A stretch of DNA of 51,392 bases from Methylobacter sp. (GTDB taxonomy: Bacteria > Pseudomonadota > Gammaproteobacteria > Methylococcales > Methylomonadaceae), in the NCBI GenBank assembly GCA_030679035.1, contig JAUXTH010000133.1, positions 1 to 51,392 of the forward strand. Direction: 5' to 3'. Shown here in pieces: positions 1-7,946 of this stretch; within the stretch, counting starts at the first letter, position 1; the number at the start of each line of letters is the position of its first letter. The position numbers were made by a program, and so were the translations under genes. The notes beneath the pieces are model-generated. The model was not told the DNA's origin, searched no databases, and worked only from the letters and a program-made list of their open reading frames with translations.

Positions 1-442
1 CCAGGCCATAAAGCGCTTTATGTAAGATATCGGGGACTTTTTCCGTCTCAGGATTATTCAAATGCCTGCCGCCGAACTCCAGGCGCGGATACCCCCACTG
101 CATGAAGCCGTCCGCCAGCGTCATCATTTCCTTGCTGTACAGCGTGGTCGCAAAAGGCGCGGAGTAGGTTTTTTCGCCATGCTCCCGCAGCGGCGTCGCC
201 CAATAGTCCAGCAGGCTGATGATCTCGTTTTTTTTGTCATCGGCAGGTTTAAAATGCACGGAATCGAACAAGCCGATCAGCACAAAAAACAGCAGCACCA
301 CCAGCGACACCATGCCGATTTTGCTGCGGCTTATTTGTTGCAGCGGGCGTTTGATGTGTTCTTTGCCGCGCAGGTACAAGCCCAGCGCCAGCATCACAGC
401 AATCAGCAAGTAGATCAGCGCGTCTGTCCATAAAACAATCAT
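1..442 (-). CDS. ABC transporter permease (OppC/YejE-type), N-terminal part
   Basis: Inner-membrane permease subunit of a peptide/oligopeptide-type ABC importer. Only the first 147 codons are in the window; the gene continues past base 1. The start is the ATG at 440-442 (reverse strand). The protein opens with a hydrophobic helix (MIVLWTDALIYLLIAVMLAL), has a second near residues 44-60 (MVSLVVLLFFVLIGLFDSV), then a hydrophilic periplasmic stretch. This two-helix start followed by a soluble segment is usual for YejE/OppC-type permeases. It lies downstream of the binding protein and the other permease on the same strand, so it should be the second permease of that importer, but a 768-bp island with a transposase gene separates them. 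The family call rests on topology and context because the EAA loop is outside the window. Confidence 0.72.
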   Translation of the reverse strand, partial: MIVLWTDALIYLLIAVMLALGLYLRGKEHIKRPLQQISRSKIGMVSLVVLLFFVLIGLFDSVHFKPADDKKNEIISLLDYWATPLREHGEKTYSAPFATTLYSKEMMTLADGFMQWGYPRLEFGGRHLNNPETEKVPDILHKALYGL

Positions 443-479
443 TGGGTTAGCCTGTGTTACTCAAGTCATGTTCGACAAT

Positions 480-550
480 GTTCAAAGCCAGCTTTGAACC
501 CCATTTTAAATGACGGACGCCTAAATCGGAGTCCAAAGCTGGCTTTGGAC
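480..550. repeat. REPIN-like inverted pair of 20-bp palindromes, left side of the transposase
   Basis: Two near-perfect palindromes lie in opposite orientation: GTTCAAAGCCAGCTTTGAAC at 480-499 and GTCCAAAGCTGGCTTTGGAC at 531-550. The asymmetric centre (CCAG against CTGG) shows the inversion. The second ends two bases before the stop codon of the transposase gene. A matching pair lies on the other side of that gene (1109-1196). A transposase gene flanked by inverted REP pairs is the known arrangement of RAYT genes. Confidence 0.85.
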
Positions 551-552
551 AA

Positions 553-1089
553 TTAAAAATCATCTTCTTGTAACACCATTTTTTGATAACCGTCGTTGTC
601 TTTAAATTGTTTAGCTAAGTTTTCCCGTCCCGATTGCGCTAGCCGTTGATGAAAACTGGAAAACGGATATTCGTGTAAATTATCACAATAGCCATGCTTG
701 ACCGGGTTAATCAATAAATAATTTAACCGAACCCTATAATCCTTTTCATCGCGCGGGCAATAATCCCAAAAGTTCCACCAAACCGGCAGATCACATGCGC
801 AATGCGCTTGAATAACATGACTGGTTACGCCATGAATTTTACGAAATATATTACTCAAATCATCGCCCTTATTGCTCATGCCAAGCAGATGATAATGATT
901 ATCCAGAATCACCCAATCATTGAGCACCCAGTCTTTCTCAATAAAGCAGTCCTGAATCGTCTCAAGTAAATGCTGCTTGATGGCATCGGCTGCCAACAAC
1001 GGTCTTTTTTGATAAATGGCGCTGGTAACAAAATAGGGTGTATTGTCCAAAAATAAATGCGCTGGCGTATGTAAACTTTTCTTTAGCAT
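553..1089 (-). CDS. REP-associated tyrosine transposase (RAYT, IS200-like Y1 family)
   Basis: A 178-residue single-strand transposase of the HUH/Y1 class, thought to mobilise or process REP palindromes. The HUH motif is visible as NHYHLLG near residues 107-113. The later segment NYLLINPVKHGYC matches the conserved RAYT region around the catalytic tyrosine (usual form YIHxNPVKHG). The length is near the family's usual size and the reading frame is intact from ATG 1087-1089 to TAA 553-555. It is bracketed by two inverted pairs of 20-bp palindromes, which are probably its cognate REPs. The gene sits between two ABC permease genes of one operon and has the same orientation, so it may be read from the operon promoter. 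The family assignment is firm; activity is not shown. Confidence 0.9.
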   Translation of the reverse strand: MLKKSLHTPAHLFLDNTPYFVTSAIYQKRPLLAADAIKQHLLETIQDCFIEKDWVLNDWVILDNHYHLLGMSNKGDDLSNIFRKIHGVTSHVIQAHCACDLPVWWNFWDYCPRDEKDYRVRLNYLLINPVKHGYCDNLHEYPFSSFHQRLAQSGRENLAKQFKDNDGYQKMVLQEDDF

Positions 1090-1108
1090 CGCATAACCTT
1101 TACAAAAC

Positions 1109-1196
1109 GTTCAAAGCCAGCTTTGAACTCCAGAACAAATGTCCAAATCTGATTTTAACGTACCGGTACCAGAGGAGTTCAAAGCTGGCTTTGAAC
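1109..1196. repeat. REPIN-like inverted pair of 20-bp palindromes, right side of the transposase
   Basis: GTTCAAAGCCAGCTTTGAAC lies at 1109-1128 and its reverse complement GTTCAAAGCTGGCTTTGAAC at 1177-1196. The first copy is identical to 480-499 on the other side of the transposase gene. The right-hand palindrome ends 13 bp before the stop codon of the upstream permease gene. I found no further copy of this motif in the window. Confidence 0.85.
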
Positions 1197-1209
1197 AAAA
1201 CCCAAACCA

Positions 1210-2187
1210 TCACGACAACCTCACGCGCGGATCAACCAGGGTGTAGGAAATATCGGTCAGCAACAGTCCGAACACATATAACACCGAGCCTAAGAAAACC
1301 ATCGCGCGAACGATTGCGAAATCCTGGCTGTTTATCGCGTCTATGGTGTAACTGCCTAAACCGGGAATGCTGAAAAACGATTCCATGATTAAGCTGCCCA
1401 TGAATAACAGCGGCAACACCACCACGACGCCGGTCAAAATGGGGATCATCGCATTGGGCAACACATGCTGGAACAGGGTTTGGGTTTCTGACAGGCCCTT
1501 GGCTCTTGCGGTGCGCACATAGTCTTTTTCGACTTCTTCCAAAAACAGGGTGCGGTACCAACGTGCGCCCGAACCTATGCCTGAAAACACGCCGATCAAC
1601 ACCGGCAGGATCAGGAATTTGATCGCCGCCATGCCGTCGTCATAGCCGGAAATGGGCACCAGTCTTAGTACCTTGCCGATGAAAAACTGCCCGCCGATGA
1701 TGTAAAACAGCGAGGAAATCGACATCAGAATCACGCACAACACGATGCCCGCATGTTCCAGATAGCTGTTGCGGAACAAAACCATCATCAGTGCAAAACA
1801 AATATTCACCAGCAGACCGACAACCAATGTAGGCAACGCCACGGCAAGACTGGGCCAGGCGCGTTCTTTAATATCTGCGCCAATATTCCGTCCGCTATCG
1901 GACACGCCGAAACGAAACAAAAACAAGCCGACCGATTTTTGGTAAAAAATGGTGTCGGTTATTTTTTTCTCGCCTTGCGCGTCAGAATTCCAGAGCAGCG
2001 GCACATCGTAGCCGTGCTGCTGTTTCCAGTTGGCGATAGCTTGCACGGTAACGTGCTTTTGCCCCAGCTGCATCCGCGCCATATCGTCCGGGCTGTTGAC
2101 GACGAAGAACAGGACGAACGTTAAGATATTGACGCCCATCAACAATGGCAGGCTGTATAAAAGTCGCCGGATAATATATTGGGTCAT
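1210..2187 (-). CDS. ABC transporter permease (OppB/YejB-type)
   Basis: Inner-membrane permease of a peptide-type ABC importer, 325 residues. The N-terminus (MTQYIIRRLLYSLPLLMGVN) is typical of OppB/DppB/YejB proteins: one helix, then a long periplasmic segment, then five hydrophobic stretches. The cytoplasmic EAA loop that contacts the ATPase is recognisable as YVRTARAKGLSETQTLFQHV near residues 225-245. The start codon overlaps the stop of the binding-protein gene by 4 bp, so the two are probably translationally coupled. The partner permease at 442-1 is separated by the transposase island. Substrate unknown; peptides are the family default. Confidence 0.88.
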   Translation of the reverse strand: MTQYIIRRLLYSLPLLMGVNILTFVLFFVVNSPDDMARMQLGQKHVTVQAIANWKQQHGYDVPLLWNSDAQGEKKITDTIFYQKSVGLFLFRFGVSDSGRNIGADIKERAWPSLAVALPTLVVGLLVNICFALMMVLFRNSYLEHAGIVLCVILMSISSLFYIIGGQFFIGKVLRLVPISGYDDGMAAIKFLILPVLIGVFSGIGSGARWYRTLFLEEVEKDYVRTARAKGLSETQTLFQHVLPNAMIPILTGVVVVLPLLFMGSLIMESFFSIPGLGSYTIDAINSQDFAIVRAMVFLGSVLYVFGLLLTDISYTLVDPRVRLS

Positions 2188-4391
2188 AGCTTGGTTTCCT
2201 TAACGCGTCGGCGGTAGGCATTAACCGCCGGAATAAACATCAGCACAAACACCACACTGCCCAGCACTAAAGGCCAAAACACCGGCTCGTTCCATTGCTG
2301 CCTTTTTTCGGCACGAGCGGCCGTATCGATGCGGGTGTATTTAAGCTGGTTGTTCGCCATCAGGTTGGGCTTAAGGTTTTTGTACCAGCCGTGAAACAAC
2401 GAAAAATTCTTCGGATGATAGCCAAATACCCACGGCGCATCACGACGCACTATCTCCTGCATTTGCTGAATAATCCGGTAGCGTTGCTCGCTGTTATCCA
2501 TGTTGCGCATTTGCTCGAATAAACGGTCGAATTCAGGATTATGGTAATTGGCGGCATTTTCGCCGCCGTGCTTCACTTTGGAGTTTGCGCCGTACAGCAG
2601 GAAAAAGAAATTCTCGGGATCGGGATAATCGGCATTCCAGCCCCAGACGAAGATCTGGGCGTTGCCGGTGCGCATTTTTTCCTGGAAACGGTTGTAGTCG
2701 GTGGCGCGTATCACCAGTTTTATGCCCAGTTTTTCAAATTGCTTGCGATACCAGTTCATCCGGGGGCGGTCGTCAACACCAGCAGCCGCAGTATCGAAAT
2801 ACAAAATCAGGGCTTCTTTGGTTTTTGGATCGATGCCACCCGCATAACCGGCTTCTGTCATCAGTTCCCGCGCGGCATCGATTTTTTTACGCTGCGCCTT
2901 GCCTACAGGACGTAGGTAAGGGGCGTGAGCAGGAGCGGAAGCTTTTCCGTCCTGATTATCGTAAACATATGGATTGATGCCGGTTTTATCGTCAAAGCCA
3001 TAGATGCCGGGCGGCAAAACACCTTGCGCCGCAACGCCGCGCCCGTTGGTAAAAATGGAGATATATTCTTCATAATCGACCGCGATGGCGATAGCCTGCC
3101 GCAACTTCCGGGCCTGTTCGGTCGCGCCGCCGACAGTCGCATCCAGCATATTAAAGCCCATGTAAAAACTGGAGACCGCCACCGAGGTTTGCAACTGGAT
3201 GCCTTTTTCCAGCATGGTCGGCGTTAACGCCACGCCGCCGCTGCCGGTAAACTGTATGGCCTGATCGAAGCTGTCCGAGGCAATGCCCGACGCGTCGTAA
3301 TAGCCTTGCAGAAATTTGGTCCAATAGGGAATAGTTTCCTTTTCCAGCATGAAAACCACTTTATCGATAAACGGCAGCTGTTTTCCGGCATCAACCAGCA
3401 GGCCTTTTTGCTTGTCTTCAGACTCGCCTTCGCTCGGATAGGTTTCAATGTGAAACAGCGGGTTTTTTAAGAGGATCATACGCCGGTTCGGGTTGTTCTC
3501 CGCCATCAGGTAAGGTCCCGTGCCTAGCGGAAACCAGTCCAGCGTTATATTTTTGTCGGCAAGTCCGGCCTGATCATAAAAAACATCCGCTTCCCAAGGC
3601 ATCGGTGAGAAAAACGGCATGGCCAACCAATAAATAAACTGCGGATATTTACCTTTAATGCGGATGCGATATTGATAACGACTGAGCGCCGTTGCACCAG
3701 TTATCGGCAGATCCCTGATCGCCGTTTTGGGTTTATCTTTGACCTGTTTGGAAAAATCGTCAAAGCCGACGATATAGTTTTTCATGATTTCGGCGATCGG
3801 CGACTGGATTTTGGGATGCGCCAGACGCTTGATCTGGTAAACATAATCCTCGGCGGTGAGTTCGCGCGAGCCGGTAGCTGTAAAGTCATACAGTGACGTC
3901 GCGGCATCGATTTGCGATGTATTTAACTGGTGATAGTCATAATCGCCCTGGGCATTTTTAGCCAGCGCCGGATGCGGCTGGTAGCGAATACCGGGCTGGA
4001 TTTCAATCATATAATCAGTAAACGCAATATCACTGTCATTTGCGCCGTTGCTCACTTTTTCCCCTTTTGGGTTCAGGTAAATAACGTCGGGCATGCGGGT
4101 GGCGGTTAGTGGCACCACTTGGTAAGGCCTTTTCAGATAATGATATTGAAACGGCGGCTCGTAAATCTGTGAGATAAAGGCATATTCATTGGAACTGTAA
4201 GCGACAGCCGGATCCATATGCTTGGGCCGCTCTGAAAACGATTCATACAAAACCGCCTGTTCGCCCTCGTCGTCGCTATATGGATTGTTCAGTTGCGCTG
4301 ATGCCCATGCCGCGCATGAAAACGTGGCCGCCAAAAATGCGACAGACATCATCAGAACCGATACGCGAACCTTGCGGGTTTGCGTGTTCAT
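2184..4391 (-). CDS. ABC transporter family 5 substrate-binding protein with a C-terminal membrane anchor
   Basis: Periplasmic solute-binding protein of the OppA/DppA/YejA superfamily (family 5). I prefer the ATG at 4389-4391, giving 735 residues, because it begins a clear signal peptide (MNTQTRKVRVSVLMMSVAFL, then a hydrophobic core ending in AWASA). An in-frame ATG at 4458-4460 would put 23 odd residues in front. Family features include the DPAVAYSSNEY segment near the mature start, LGTGPYLMAENNPNRR, and the late segment IFVWGWNADYPDPENFF. An unusual point is a hydrophobic C-terminal helix (PVFWPLVLGSVVFVLMFIPA) followed by the basic tail YRRRVKE, which should tether the protein to the inner membrane. 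First gene of the importer operon, divergent from fabI. Confidence 0.85.
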   Translation of the reverse strand: MNTQTRKVRVSVLMMSVAFLAATFSCAAWASAQLNNPYSDDEGEQAVLYESFSERPKHMDPAVAYSSNEYAFISQIYEPPFQYHYLKRPYQVVPLTATRMPDVIYLNPKGEKVSNGANDSDIAFTDYMIEIQPGIRYQPHPALAKNAQGDYDYHQLNTSQIDAATSLYDFTATGSRELTAEDYVYQIKRLAHPKIQSPIAEIMKNYIVGFDDFSKQVKDKPKTAIRDLPITGATALSRYQYRIRIKGKYPQFIYWLAMPFFSPMPWEADVFYDQAGLADKNITLDWFPLGTGPYLMAENNPNRRMILLKNPLFHIETYPSEGESEDKQKGLLVDAGKQLPFIDKVVFMLEKETIPYWTKFLQGYYDASGIASDSFDQAIQFTGSGGVALTPTMLEKGIQLQTSVAVSSFYMGFNMLDATVGGATEQARKLRQAIAIAVDYEEYISIFTNGRGVAAQGVLPPGIYGFDDKTGINPYVYDNQDGKASAPAHAPYLRPVGKAQRKKIDAARELMTEAGYAGGIDPKTKEALILYFDTAAAGVDDRPRMNWYRKQFEKLGIKLVIRATDYNRFQEKMRTGNAQIFVWGWNADYPDPENFFFLLYGANSKVKHGGENAANYHNPEFDRLFEQMRNMDNSEQRYRIIQQMQEIVRRDAPWVFGYHPKNFSLFHGWYKNLKPNLMANNQLKYTRIDTAARAEKRQQWNEPVFWPLVLGSVVFVLMFIPAVNAYRRRVKETKL

Positions 4392-4507
4392 ACGCCTGCA
4401 CGGATGCAGGAGGTAGAGTAATTGCCGAGACAAAAGACTGGACATCAATATAAGGGTCATAGATACTTAAAGTTCTATTGTAACAACAAAAACATTGGGA
4501 GATGATA

Positions 4508-5290
4508 ATGGGTTTTATGCAAGGCAAACGAGTCTTGATTGTGGGTTTAGCCAGTAACCGTTCAATTGCATGGGGTATTGCCCAAGCCATGCACCGCGAG
4601 GGAGCTGAATTAGCCTTTACCTTTCAAAATGAAAAGCTGCAAAGTCGCGTCGAAGAAATGGCTGGACAATGTGATTCCAACATTACCATTGAATGTGATG
4701 TCAGCATTGATGAGCATATCGACACTGTATTTAACAAGCTGGGCGAACACTGGGACGGCTTGGATTGTATCGTGCATTCGGTCGCTTATGCACCCCGCGA
4801 CGCGCTGAATGGCGATTATGTTGATGTCACCACCCGCGAAAACTTTCAAATTGCCCACGATGTAAGTTCTTACAGCTTTACTGCATTGGCAAAAGCCGGA
4901 CGCTCGATGATGAAAGGCCGCAACGGTTCCTTGTTAACCCTGACTTATTTGGGCGCCGACCGGGCGATTCCTAACTACAACGTGATGGGTGTGGCCAAAG
5001 CCAGCCTGGAAGCCAATGTCCGTTACATGGCGGTGGCCTTAGGCGCGGAAGGTACGCGCGTTAATGCGATTTCAGCAGGCCCCATCAGAACGCTTGCCGC
5101 ATCGGGCATTAATGATTTTAAATCGATGCTCGGCAAAGCGGCCGATACTGCGCCGTTAAAGAAAAACGTCACCATTGAAGAAGTCGGCAATGCGGCGGCT
5201 TTTATGTGTTCCGATCTGGCTTCGGGCATTACCGGCGAAATCACTTTTGTCGATTGCGGCTATAACATCGCCGGTTTAGCGGCATCTTAA
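4508..5290 (+). CDS. fabI: Enoyl-[acyl-carrier-protein] reductase (NADH), FabI
   Basis: Reduces the trans-2-enoyl-ACP double bond, the last step of each round of type II fatty acid elongation; cytoplasmic short-chain dehydrogenase fold. The protein (260 residues from ATG 4508) follows E. coli FabI closely: [20 protein letters not shown] at the nucleotide-binding start, the catalytic Tyr-x6-Lys region as [20 protein letters not shown], and the conserved [16 protein letters not shown] segment. An ATG two codons upstream (4502) is in frame, but 4508 matches the family N-terminus and has GGGAG about 6 bases ahead. Transcribed divergently from the importer operon and followed by a strong terminator shared with convergent ppiD. 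Confidence 0.97.
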   Translation: MGFMQGKRVLIVGLASNRSIAWGIAQAMHREGAELAFTFQNEKLQSRVEEMAGQCDSNITIECDVSIDEHIDTVFNKLGEHWDGLDCIVHSVAYAPRDALNGDYVDVTTRENFQIAHDVSSYSFTALAKAGRSMMKGRNGSLLTLTYLGADRAIPNYNVMGVAKASLEANVRYMAVALGAEGTRVNAISAGPIRTLAASGINDFKSMLGKAADTAPLKKNVTIEEVGNAAAFMCSDLASGITGEITFVDCGYNIAGLAAS

Positions 5291-5307
5291 CGCAAAAATT
5301 TCGGCAC

Positions 5308-5337
5308 AAAAAAAGGGAGCTTTAAGCTCCCTTTTTT
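5308..5337. terminator. Bidirectional rho-independent terminator between fabI and ppiD
   Basis: A perfect stem AAAAAGGGAGCTT / AAGCTCCCTTTTT lies between the convergent 3' ends of fabI and ppiD, with A-tract on one side and T-tract on the other, so it can act in both directions. A close relative with the same GGGAGCTTT arm is at 10486-10522. Confidence 0.9.
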
Positions 5338-5353
5338 ATTTCCTGCTCGACAG

Positions 5354-7216
5354 TTATTTAGGCGCCTTCACCGATATATCAGCATCTGCCTGCAAACTGT
5401 TTATCAACGCATTGAATTCAGTCTGACCAAACGCTTTGGCGATATTTTTGGACGCCAGTTCCAGCTGTTTTTTGTCATCCTCAGTCATGACACCTTCTTT
5501 TACTTTGGACAAACTCACTACCGCTTGTTCGCCTTCGGGTAATTCAGCAATAAAAATGGTCGGCTTTCCGGCTACTGGTTTAGCGGCCTTGAAAATAGCC
5601 TCGCTCAGTGGCAACGGCACATCATCCTTGCTGCGCGTTAATCCTGCAACAGTCTTTACTGCCAGCTTGTTTTCAGCTGCAACGGCTTGAATAGACTCGC
5701 CTGTCTGCAATCGGACCTTGATCTGCTTGGCTTTTTCAACAGCCTGTAGCTTGGCTTTATCAGCCAACAATACGGCGACTATGTCCTGCTTGACATCTTT
5801 AAGCTCACGCGCCGCAGCCGCCTTGTGCTCAGACAATCGCAACACAACCAGACGGTCAGTTCCCAATTCTATCGGCGTACTGTTGTTGCCGTGCAGAACT
5901 TCTTCAGTGAAGGCCGCGCTTCGGATCTTATCGTCAGCGGCAATGCCGTCGCCTTTATCTTTGGTGAACAAAGCCGATTTCTTGATCGTAACGCCCAACG
6001 CATCTGCCACCGTTTTCAGGTTGTCGGGATGTTCATAACTCATTTCGGTCAGTGTTTCACCCGACTCATAAAAAGCGTTTTCTGCCTGGGCTTTTTGATA
6101 AGCCTTGGTGACTTCGTTTTTAACTGAATCGAACGGCTTGACCTCTCCCGGCATTAACTCGGTCACTTTAATCAGGTGATAACCGAATGCCGATTTAACG
6201 GGATTTGATACCTCACCCAGTTTTAACGCACTCGCTGCATCTTCAAACGATTTTTCCATAACGCCCACATTAAACAGGCCTAAGTCTCCGCCTATTTTAG
6301 CGGTTAACTTGTCATCGGAAACTTCCGCCGCAACAGCTGCAAAGTCTTTATTCGCCAAGTCTTTTTGGGCTTTTAAGACTTTTTCCAAAGCGGTCTTTTC
6401 GTCGGTCTTGTCATTGATTGCAAAAAGGATATGACTGATTTTTCTACGCTCTGCCTTGGTATATTGATCTTTTTGCTCTTCATAAAAAGCTTTTAACTTG
6501 TCATCGGTTACCGTTATCGTCTTGGCTATGTCTTCAAGCGACAATTCGATGTACTCTACAGACGCCTGCTCAGGCGTTTGATAGCCATCCTGATGTTGCT
6601 GGTAATAGGCCGCTACATCTTCCTCTGAGGGCTGCTGTGCCGGCTTTTGTACCGCAACAGTAATGTAATCCACATCGCGCTGCTGATTCTGGATTTTGAA
6701 AAAGCTTTCCACATCATATTTCGTCGCAAAACTGCTATCTATAATGCTGCGCTGAAACTGTTCCATGATCAGTGCATTCTTGATTCTGCTTACAAACTCC
6801 GCTGAGGACATTTTTTGTAAATTGAGCATTGTCTTATAGCGCTTGTCGTCAAACTTACCATCCACCTGAAAATAGGGTAAAGATTGTATGAACTCACGCG
6901 CTGTATCATCAGTAGTGACCAGACCTTTGCCACGCACATACTGCAATAAGACCTCATCCTTTATCAGCTTTTCCAACGCCTGAGCCTTCAAGCTTTGCTC
7001 GTCTATCGTCATTCCCTGAAGGTTCTGGCTATATTGTTCATAAGCCTTGTTAACATCACGCTGAAAAAAATCCCTATCGCCTACGGAAGCAACAGGCGCT
7101 TCTTCCCCGGTATCCAGGTAATTCTGAATGCCCCATAATGCAAAGGGCACACAAATCACTATCAAAATACCCCATGCAAAAGCACCTTGTGCCTTTTCTC
7201 TAATTTTTGTCAGCAT
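5354..7216 (-). CDS. ppiD: Periplasmic folding chaperone PpiD (SurA_N and parvulin domains)
   Basis: Inner-membrane-anchored chaperone at the periplasmic side of the Sec translocon. The 620-residue protein begins with a cytoplasmic tail MLTKIREKAQG, one transmembrane helix (FAWGILIVICVPFALWGI, residues 13-30), a SurA_N-like region, and a parvulin-type domain near residues 255-355 (ERRKISHILFAI ... FGYHLIKVTEL). Length is close to E. coli PpiD (623). Placement downstream of hupB with tRNA genes between is a conserved gammaproteobacterial arrangement. PpiD parvulin domains usually lack strong isomerase activity, so a chaperone role is more likely than catalysis. Confidence 0.95.
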   Translation of the reverse strand: MLTKIREKAQGAFAWGILIVICVPFALWGIQNYLDTGEEAPVASVGDRDFFQRDVNKAYEQYSQNLQGMTIDEQSLKAQALEKLIKDEVLLQYVRGKGLVTTDDTAREFIQSLPYFQVDGKFDDKRYKTMLNLQKMSSAEFVSRIKNALIMEQFQRSIIDSSFATKYDVESFFKIQNQQRDVDYITVAVQKPAQQPSEEDVAAYYQQHQDGYQTPEQASVEYIELSLEDIAKTITVTDDKLKAFYEEQKDQYTKAERRKISHILFAINDKTDEKTALEKVLKAQKDLANKDFAAVAAEVSDDKLTAKIGGDLGLFNVGVMEKSFEDAASALKLGEVSNPVKSAFGYHLIKVTELMPGEVKPFDSVKNEVTKAYQKAQAENAFYESGETLTEMSYEHPDNLKTVADALGVTIKKSALFTKDKGDGIAADDKIRSAAFTEEVLHGNNSTPIELGTDRLVVLRLSEHKAAAARELKDVKQDIVAVLLADKAKLQAVEKAKQIKVRLQTGESIQAVAAENKLAVKTVAGLTRSKDDVPLPLSEAIFKAAKPVAGKPTIFIAELPEGEQAVVSLSKVKEGVMTEDDKKQLELASKNIAKAFGQTEFNALINSLQADADISVKAPK

Positions 7217-7265
7217 ATGGTCTGTCCTAAAGAAACAACTTGGGTTTAATCAAAAAAGCTTAATC

Positions 7266-7303
7266 AAAAAAAAAGCCCCGAACCAATGGATCCGGGGCTT
7301 TCT
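7266..7303 (-). terminator. Rho-independent terminator after the tRNA-Val/tRNA-Asp genes
   Basis: On the minus strand a GC-rich stem AAAGCCCCG / CGGGGCTTT with a roughly 12-base loop is followed by a run of nine T. It lies directly downstream of tRNA-Asp and before ppiD, so it should end the tRNA transcript and separate ppiD from it. Confidence 0.88.
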
Positions 7304-7308
7304 TGATT

Positions 7309-7385
7309 TGGCGGAGTGGACGGGGCTCGAACCCGCGACCACCGGCGTGACAGGCCGGTATTCTAACCAACTGAACTACCACTCC
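7309..7385 (-). tRNA. tRNA-Asp (anticodon GTC)
   Basis: A 77-nt cloverleaf with encoded CCA (TGG at 7309-7311 on the plus strand). The acceptor stem GGAGTGG pairs with CCACTCC, discriminator base G. The anticodon stem CCGGC / GCCGG encloses the loop CTGTCAC region with GTC. The T-arm contains GGTTCGAGCC. Six bases downstream of tRNA-Val and probably co-transcribed with it. Confidence 0.97.
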
Positions 7386-7391
7386 AAAGTC

Positions 7392-7467
7392 TGGTGGGTG
7401 CTGAGGGGTTCGAACCCCCGACCCTCGCCTTGTAAGGGCGATGCTCTCCCAGCTGAGCTAAGCACCC
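7392..7467 (-). tRNA. tRNA-Val (anticodon TAC)
   Basis: A 76-nt cloverleaf with encoded CCA (TGG at 7392-7394 on the plus strand). The acceptor stem GGGTGCT pairs with AGCACCC, the D-arm contains AGCTCAGCTGGGAGAGC, and the anticodon loop is CTTACAA. First of a tRNA pair between hupB and ppiD; only 13 bp separate it from the hupB stop codon. Confidence 0.97.
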
Positions 7468-7480
7468 GACTAAAGAAGGC

Positions 7481-7753
7481 CTAGTTTACAGCATCTTTTA
7501 AAGATTTACCAGCTTTAAATGACGGAATTTTTGCAGCCTTAATAGTAATCTCTGCTCCAGTCTGTGGATTACGCCCTTTACGCTCTGCTCTTTCTTTTAC
7601 AGCGTATGTGCCAAATCCAACTAAAGCGACTGAATCACCGCTGCTCAATGCTTTTGTAACCGCACCAATAAAACCATCCAATGCACGACCCGCATCCGCT
7701 TTAGTTAATTCAGCAGACTCTGCTATAGCGTCAATAAGTTCCGATTTATTCAT
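7481..7753 (-). CDS. hupB: DNA-binding protein HU (beta-type)
   Basis: Histone-like nucleoid protein that binds and bends DNA as a dimer. At 90 residues it has the usual HU length. It opens [20 protein letters not shown], and the DNA-binding arm contains [20 protein letters not shown], including the conserved RNPxTG-type tip (RNPQTG). A strong ribosome binding site (AAGGGGGA) stands six bases before the ATG. It lies immediately downstream of lon, as in other gammaproteobacteria, with about 190 bp between that could hold its own promoter. Confidence 0.97.
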   Translation of the reverse strand: MNKSELIDAIAESAELTKADAGRALDGFIGAVTKALSSGDSVALVGFGTYAVKERAERKGRNPQTGAEITIKAAKIPSFKAGKSLKDAVN

Positions 7754-7946
7754 TATTCCCCCTTAGGAAGTCATTTTTTAAATTATATATAGAAGGCTAG
7801 CTTGATAATTCTTATGCCTGATCTTCATCGACACAAAAAGTACAGGACTTTATAACAACTGCACTTGCGCAGTGTCAAGCATTAACTAGCTCCGGAAGCC
7901 ATGATTTTTAAGGTTCTGCCAATTTTTCGACAAAACCGAAAATTAA

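Noticed and set aside
249-431. Minus-strand ORF in the first 450 bases
   Set aside because: It is out of frame with the permease fragment that starts at 442, whose translation gives clean membrane helices.
1038-1373. Plus-strand ORF across the transposase end and the repeats
   Set aside because: It overlaps two well-supported minus-strand genes and the palindromes, and its product has no recognisable features.
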